Origin: a virus
IMG/VR virus record: IMGVR_UViG_3300042467_001008
Coordinates: 1 to 22,408 of that record
Reading direction: 5' to 3' (one strand)
Length of the DNA stretch: 22,408 nt
The notes under the pieces were generated by a model that worked only from the letters and a program-made list of their open reading frames with translations, did not search any database and was not told where the DNA came from. Position 1 is the stretch's first letter. Each line of letters opens with the position of its first letter. Positions 18,241 to 22,408 of this stretch are shown in pieces. A program made the position numbers and the translations under genes.

Positions 18241-21194
18241 CGAATACCACCAGCTTTGAGCTCGCCGACGATTAGTTGGCCAAGCGCTTGCGCATCATCG
18301 CGAGTCCACTTGCCGTTTCCAGTGTAATTTATGACGATTTGAGGTGATGCTTGATTTCCGGCGATGGTTCCGTCTTTGACCGCTTGCTGCAGTGCTTCGG
18401 TTGCGCGGCGCTGTGACATGTCACCTGCTATGGCACTTGCATTAACTGGTTCGCTTGCGGACGGGGATTCTTGATCACGCTTGAACAATTTTCCAATTTC
18501 CTCTATCGGATTCGAAACGCGCCACGGTTGCATACCGGGAGCATCCGCCAGCTTTTGCTCTGTCTGTGCAATGTCTGCCGCTATTTTTGATGAGAAGTCC
18601 ATCATCACTGGCTTGAATTCGGCGTATGCGAACTCTTCCATCTCTTTCAACCCGGCATTCCATTTATTGCCGCCGATTAACGGCACCCAATCAGGAACGT
18701 CAAAACTAATGGCATTGATTGCCCTGATAACCGCGTTGACTGCTTTAATTATCAGATTAGTGCCACCGATTAGTAGGTTCTGGTACCCGACCCAAGATGC
18801 CGTCAAGTAATTGATTATCCCGCCGATCACCACTTCACCAACCTTGGCAAACCCATAACTAAATTTCTGCCATCCAAGCGTCAAAATGTCCCATACCTTG
18901 CTCCATCCGCCAAACGCCTGCGCTGCATCGTGCGCCGCCCATACAATCAAGCCAATTCCGACGGCTATTAACGTGATCGGTGCCGTCACCGCAGCCAATA
19001 TTGCGCCGAATATACCAGTGACACCACCGAGGGCTTTAACTGCTGCTGCCGCGCCCGTGATTGCGTTGCCCCATTGACCAAACAATGATATTCCTGATGT
19101 AACTTTTCCGATCATTGCGACAATTGGAGAATCACCAGAACCGAGAAACGTGAATGTCTCGCTTGTCGCGCGCAACACACCTTGGAGTGCATCACCAGCT
19201 TGGCTGAAGTCAATCGTTTTCTGTATCGCATTTGCTTGGCCTGTTGCAAGCTCATCATATCGCCTGCGTAGGTCGTCGATTCGTTTATTCTGAGGGTCTA
19301 GGCCAGACGTGTTCAGTTCATTGATGGCCTCGCGCAAAATATCTTGCTTTCGCTTGTTTTCGTCAGTAGTTTCTCCCCAATACTTTGAAACTTTATCAAT
19401 TCCATCGATTTTGGCTATCGCATCCGATACTATTTTGTTTGCTTTTTCCTGCACCGCAACATATTCGGCTGTTTCCTTTTCTAAGCGTTTCCAAGTTATT
19501 TGCGTGTCAAGTAACCGCTTCAGATCGCCAGCTTTAACCAAAAAGTTTGTGATGTCACGACCTGCAACAAGATACCCGCTTGCCAAGCTCTCGAGTGACT
19601 GCTTGTGCTCTTTAGTTGCGGCAACCGCCTTGCTTCCGGCCTGCTTTGCGGATTCACCCATCCTTGCGCCACTGGATGAGATTGCACCAAGTGATTTAAC
19701 CGACTCAACTGATGAAGCCGAAAAAACGCCGGTCACGTTATTCATCACCTTGCGGATGTCTCCCGGTAGGCCACCCCAGGTCGAGGCAAAATTCTCTTTT
19801 GCGATCATCGCGGCACCGCGCACGGTGTCAAGCGCTCCTACTGCCGTCGCCTTAAAGGTCTCAAACGCAGCCCCTGCGCCTGAGCCAAGCTCAAACTTCG
19901 GCATCGTGAACTTCAATCCGCCAAGAGCCGTTTTAATCGAGTCTGGCAACGAATTAAACAGCGCATTGAAGGAGCGCGTTAGCGGGCCGATGAAAAACGA
20001 TACCGCATTGTAGTATGCAGCTCGAAAGTTTCCGCTCAGAATTTCGAACGCGTTTTTGGCAGCACTCGTGATCGTTTGCCACGCTGAATTAACCCCATTG
20101 ACCATCGACTGCCACGCGGCTATGAACAAGTTTTTTACCGTATCCCAATTTTTGATGAACGGGTAAGCGGCGAAACTTATAGTCGCAATCGCAGCCACAA
20201 GCGGTGCATTAGCCGCAGCCATTGCAACCAGTGCCCTGGTGTATGTTGCAGCCATCGCGACGGCTTGGCGGCCGACATTGACAATGCTCGGCGCGAGTGA
20301 TGCCGTCATCACTGCAGCCAAACCGACAACAAGTGATTTAGTGCCAGGACCAAATGCCTGATTGAACAGTTGGATAAGCTGACCATCCGTGATCGCGTCA
20401 CTGATGGCATACGCGGCATTCGAGACCTTGATGAGTGCCGCTGTGAATATCGGCACAGCCGGTCCAACCATTGCCTCGGAGATAGATCCGATGGCGTTTT
20501 TTGCTCGATCGAGGGCGCCTGCAAATGTCTTTCCTGCCGCGTCCGCACTTCCACCGAATTCCTTGCTGAGCTCAGCCAAGATGATCTTTTGCGCGCCCAT
20601 CAGGTCGCCCGATTCCTGCAACGATTTGATCGTCGCCTTCTGGGCGTCGGTGAACGTAACGCCAACTCGGGTGAGCGCGGTGATACCAGCCGTTGGATCG
20701 TTCAGTGCCTTGCCCAACTGGATTGCAGCGCCGCTTGCGTCTGTGCCCATTGCCGTGCCAAGGTCGGCCATAATGGCTGTCGCCTGGTTGAAAATGTCGT
20801 TGTTTGCGCCTGCCGCGTTCTTGATGTTCGTGAACGTTAAGAGCAGGTTCTGCCCCTTCTGGATGCTCTCAGCCTCGATGCCGGTCTTGCGCTCAATCGA
20901 ATCTGCGAGCAACGCCACATCTGCTGCCGCGACACCAGCGGCTCCACCTGTTGACTTGATAACCGCCGCCGTCTGGCCAGATATTCTATCTACCTCGGCG
21001 AGGGCGTGGATTGCATCCGTGATGCCACTTGTGAACGCACCAAAAGCGCGCGCCGCTAGGTCAGCACCAAGCCCACCTAGGAACGCGCCCTTGAGTGTAT
21101 CGCCAAAGCTGCTAACTTGCCTTGCCGCATCGTTCAGCCCGCTACCAAGACCTGATAGGTCGGCGTTAATCTTGATAGTCAGCTGTTCTGCCAC
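18237..21194 (-). CDS. Tail tape measure protein, 985 aa
   Basis: The largest gene in the window. The N-terminus (MAEQLTIKINADLSGLGSGL, then AARQVSSFGDTLKGAFLGGL) and the following block (FTNIKNAAGANNDIFNQATA, TAMGTDASGAAIQLGKALND) are typical tape measure sequence. Hydrophobic segments at about 300-350 and 735-770 (GAILAAVTAPITLIAVGIGL) are expected for the part that enters the host membrane. The C-terminus (IVINYTGNGKWTRDDAQAL) is a common tail ending. At about 0.15 nm per residue, known for this family, the tail would be near 145 nm. The GTG start at 21194 shares its first base with the TAG of the frameshifted chaperone gene, so translation is coupled to chaperone frameshifting. Confidence 0.93.
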   Translation of the reverse strand: MAEQLTIKINADLSGLGSGLNDAARQVSSFGDTLKGAFLGGLGADLAARAFGAFTSGITDAIHALAEVDRISGQTAAVIKSTGGAAGVAAADVALLADSIERKTGIEAESIQKGQNLLLTFTNIKNAAGANNDIFNQATAIMADLGTAMGTDASGAAIQLGKALNDPTAGITALTRVGVTFTDAQKATIKSLQESGDLMGAQKIILAELSKEFGGSADAAGKTFAGALDRAKNAIGSISEAMVGPAVPIFTAALIKVSNAAYAISDAITDGQLIQLFNQAFGPGTKSLVVGLAAVMTASLAPSIVNVGRQAVAMAATYTRALVAMAAANAPLVAAIATISFAAYPFIKNWDTVKNLFIAAWQSMVNGVNSAWQTITSAAKNAFEILSGNFRAAYYNAVSFFIGPLTRSFNALFNSLPDSIKTALGGLKFTMPKFELGSGAGAAFETFKATAVGALDTVRGAAMIAKENFASTWGGLPGDIRKVMNNVTGVFSASSVESVKSLGAISSSGARMGESAKQAGSKAVAATKEHKQSLESLASGYLVAGRDITNFLVKAGDLKRLLDTQITWKRLEKETAEYVAVQEKANKIVSDAIAKIDGIDKVSKYWGETTDENKRKQDILREAINELNTSGLDPQNKRIDDLRRRYDELATGQANAIQKTIDFSQAGDALQGVLRATSETFTFLGSGDSPIVAMIGKVTSGISLFGQWGNAITGAAAAVKALGGVTGIFGAILAAVTAPITLIAVGIGLIVWAAHDAAQAFGGWSKVWDILTLGWQKFSYGFAKVGEVVIGGIINYLTASWVGYQNLLIGGTNLIIKAVNAVIRAINAISFDVPDWVPLIGGNKWNAGLKEMEEFAYAEFKPVMMDFSSKIAADIAQTEQKLADAPGMQPWRVSNPIEEIGKLFKRDQESPSASEPVNASAIAGDMSQRRATEALQQAVKDGTIAGNQASPQIVINYTGNGKWTRDDAQALGQLIVGELKAGGIR

Positions 21195-21735
21195 TAGCGC
21201 CGCCCTCTATTTGCTTTGGCGGCCTTCGCCGCTTTTTCTTCTGCATCAGCTTTCAGACTGTAGTATGCCACCCAATCCGTGTACTCGTCGATACTCATGC
21301 GGGTGCGCAGGTCAGCGCGCGTGATTCCAAGCTGGGAAGCCAAGTGCAGCTCGAACCACGCATCGCTATCCCGCGTCAGTCTTTTTTTGCTGCAGCCACA
21401 TCCGTCTTGAGCACTCGACCGATGGCCTCATAAACGCGATTCAACGCAGCAATGCTCTTGTCGCGCAACGGACCGATGTGCTCCTCGCTGAATTTTGGCT
21501 CGATAACGCAAGCCAAGAAAAGCGCCTCACTGAACTTAGCCTCGTCTTTTTGCGCCGTCGGAGACTGGCCAGGGCCAGTGGCTGGTATGATCACCTCAGA
21601 TGCTTTGTTGATTCTCTCAAAAGCAGCACGCGATAATCCGCGCACCTTCACCTTGCCGCCCCACTCAGGGACGTCCACCACCTCAGACGGGATGTCGTCA
21701 GCCGCCAGGATTTGCTCGACGCTCAAGAACTCCAT
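21194..21735 (-). CDS. Tail assembly chaperone G-T, -1 frameshift product
   Basis: In the -1 frame after the slip site (A AAA AAA G on the minus strand, 21381-21388), codons run 62 residues to TAG at 21194: RLTRDSDAWFELHLASQLGI, then TRADLRTRMSIDEYTDWVAY, ending in a lysine/alanine-rich tail. The join would give a protein of about 180 residues (118 of G plus 62). In lambda and many siphoviruses a fixed fraction of ribosomes slips here, making G-T, which binds the tape measure and tail tube subunits. The downstream frame has no ribosome binding site of its own, its WFELHLAS pattern is typical of T-type domains, and it ends exactly at the tape measure start. All of this supports programmed frameshifting. 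Confidence 0.88.
21376..21735 (-). CDS. Tail assembly chaperone G (unshifted product), 119 aa
   Basis: MEFLSVEQILAADDIPSEVV at the start and VKVRGLSRAAFERINKAS near 29-46 match phage tail assembly chaperones of the gpG group, non-virion helpers that wrap the tape measure during tail assembly. The end KTDVAAAKKD lies on the slippery run, followed by TGA. ATG 21735 follows GAGGAGGACAA. Normal termination gives this form; slippage gives the longer product above. It follows the tail tube gene and a hairpin terminator, and precedes the tape measure, which is the standard order. Confidence 0.9.
   Translation of the reverse strand: MEFLSVEQILAADDIPSEVVDVPEWGGKVKVRGLSRAAFERINKASEVIIPATGPGQSPTAQKDEAKFSEALFLACVIEPKFSEEHIGPLRDKSIAALNRVYEAIGRVLKTDVAAAKKD
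21381..21388 (-). other. Programmed -1 ribosomal frameshift (slippery) site
   Basis: Seven A residues followed by G on the minus strand, read in the zero frame as GCA AAA AAA GAC TGA. The heptamer A-AAA-AAA lets both Lys-tRNAs re-pair one base back. The stop codon follows one codon later. Confidence 0.85.
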
Positions 21736-21750
21736 TTGTCCTCCTCATGC

Positions 21751-21780
21751 AAAATACCGGATAGCGCGTGCTACCCGGTA
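21751..21780 (-). terminator. Hairpin terminator/attenuator between tail tube and chaperone genes
   Basis: Minus strand: TACCGGGTAGC and GCTATCCGGTA (11 pairs with one G-U), a four-base ACGC loop, then TTTT. It would trim or reduce transcription after the abundant tail tube protein so that the chaperone and tape measure are made in lower amounts. The short T-run suggests partial read-through. Confidence 0.7.
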
Positions 21781-21802
21781 CATTGTATCAAACTTGAGAG
21801 AA

Positions 21803-22213
21803 TTAGTACGTGCCGCGGGTAACGTTGCCAGTCACTTGGAACTCCGCGCTAAACGTTACGACGTCGCCAACCGCACCGGCGACCTGGTACGACGTGCAAA
21901 AGCACTCGCCAGTATAGCGAACATTGCTAACTGTGCTGCCCGCCGGCCCATATTGGAAGCTAACCGATGCAGCCTGGCCAAGGATTGGCGCAAGCACGGC
22001 GTCAAGCACGGCGTCCCATTTACCGCCGATGGAGATCGTGGCGTCCCGAAGGCCCACAATGTAGTCTTTCGAGGCATCACCAAACGTCGTGGTTTCAGCT
22101 GTCTCAACGACTTGTGGGAAGTCTACGTTGTCGCAGTAGGCGCTGATGTCAGTCAGCGTGCCACCGCTATTGTCCACCCGGAAGTCAGTAGTCCGACCGT
22201 GTACGAAAGGCAT
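21803..22213 (-). CDS. Tail tube (major tail) protein, 136 aa
   Basis: The protein begins MPFVHGRTTDFRVDNSGGTL, continues TDISAYCDNVDFPQVVETAE, and has FGDASKDYIVGLRDATISIG near 45-64 and GNVTRGTY at the end. It is a compact beta-rich protein like the tube subunits of siphoviruses with no added Ig-like domain, which polymerise around the tape measure. ATG 22211-22213 is preceded by GGAGGGAAATACC. Position directly before the chaperone and tape measure genes supports the call. The terminator after it is typical for a highly expressed structural gene. Confidence 0.8.
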   Translation of the reverse strand: MPFVHGRTTDFRVDNSGGTLTDISAYCDNVDFPQVVETAETTTFGDASKDYIVGLRDATISIGGKWDAVLDAVLAPILGQAASVSFQYGPAGSTVSNVRYTGECFCTSYQVAGAVGDVVTFSAEFQVTGNVTRGTY

Positions 22214-22225
22214 GGTATTTCCCTC

Positions 22226-22408
22226 CTATTTCCTTGCCGCTGTGACGGCCAGTGTGCGCGTCCCTGATGCTGCCGAGACATTTACCCGTAAATACCGATT
22301 GACCGTACCAGTGGTTGTCTTGTGTTCCCCGCCCGTGCTTGCGTTGGCCGTGAAAGTAATCAGGTCAACCCAGCTTACGTTGTCGGTGCTGTGCTGTATC
22401 TTAACCGT
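22226..22408 (-). CDS. C-terminal part of a tail-region protein (5' end off window)
   Basis: The last 60 codons of a reading frame entering from the right edge: TVKIQHSTDNVSWVDLITFT, then VNRYLRVNVS and SGTRTLAVTAARK, ending in TAG at 22226, 13 bases before the tail tube start. The pattern (KIQHS-DNVSW-DL-TF, then TVNRYLRV) is common in small beta-sandwich proteins coded beside phage tail genes, often annotated as minor tail or virion proteins. Function and full length cannot be judged from this fragment. Confidence 0.65.
   Translation of the reverse strand, partial: TVKIQHSTDNVSWVDLITFTANASTGGEHKTTTGTVNRYLRVNVSAASGTRTLAVTAARK

Noticed and set aside
20389-21324. 311-codon plus-strand open frame
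   Set aside because: Antisense to the tape measure and chaperone genes; low-complexity Ala/Ser-rich composition typical of a shadow frame, with no start site.
1-22408. tRNA genes
   Set aside because: I found no convincing T-arm (GGTTCGAATCC-like) with matching acceptor stem on either strand when reading by eye; a dedicated tRNA scan would be needed to exclude unusual ones.

Overview
The window looks like about two thirds of a tailed double-stranded DNA phage genome (Caudoviricetes, siphovirus type), or the matching part of a prophage. Every gene I can support is on the minus strand, so reading order runs from the right edge to the left edge. Evidence for a phage is direct: HK97-type portal, both terminase subunits, a tail assembly chaperone with a -1 frameshift site, a 985-residue tape measure protein, tail tip proteins, a glycine-rich adhesin and an amidase endolysin. 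The host cannot be named from the sequence. Ribosome binding sites are strong GGAGG types. I see no integrase, repressor, bacterial chromosomal gene, tRNA or CRISPR array. Capsid, protease and head-tail connector genes are missing; they would be expected left of position 1 and to rejoin the tail genes at the right edge.

Layout in transcription order. (1) 22408-15235, tail: C-terminus of a tail-region protein, tail tube protein, a hairpin terminator, chaperone G and its frameshifted G-T form, tape measure, tail hub, fibre-like protein, glycine-rich adhesin, and a small virion-type protein. (2) 15225-14170, lysis: a coiled-coil/membrane protein, endolysin and a holin candidate, closed by a strong terminator at 14092-14124. 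(3) 14067-7345, early and replication: a promoter, three small genes, a Rad52-like annealing protein, SSB, a small HTH protein, a replication initiator whose gene carries a likely origin, a helicase-loader-like protein, a DUF1064 nuclease, three consecutive zinc-finger proteins, an acidic protein, a MazG-like pyrophosphohydrolase, a small protein and ThyX. (4) 7323-3917: a second promoter, small unknown genes, a PLD-like protein, a ParB-domain protein and a Mom-family DNA modification enzyme. (5) 3853-1, packaging: TerS, TerL, an unknown gene, a terminator and the portal.

The genes suggest a phage that brings its own initiator, loader, SSB and annealing protein but no polymerase or helicase in this window, so it probably recruits the host replisome. 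ThyX and MazG adjust nucleotide pools. Mom and the ParB-domain protein probably modify DNA just before packaging.

The most interesting signals are regulatory. Two promoters 6.7 kb apart share a 36-bp sequence holding three ACAANTT-like repeats at exactly 10-bp pitch. A recurring leader, GAGGAGAACA, precedes at least eight genes. The loop of the terminator just before the portal gene carries the exact complement of that leader. A cluster of CTCCGCAT-like iterons inside the initiator gene is a likely origin. Three adjacent proteins share a two-part cysteine-cluster architecture.
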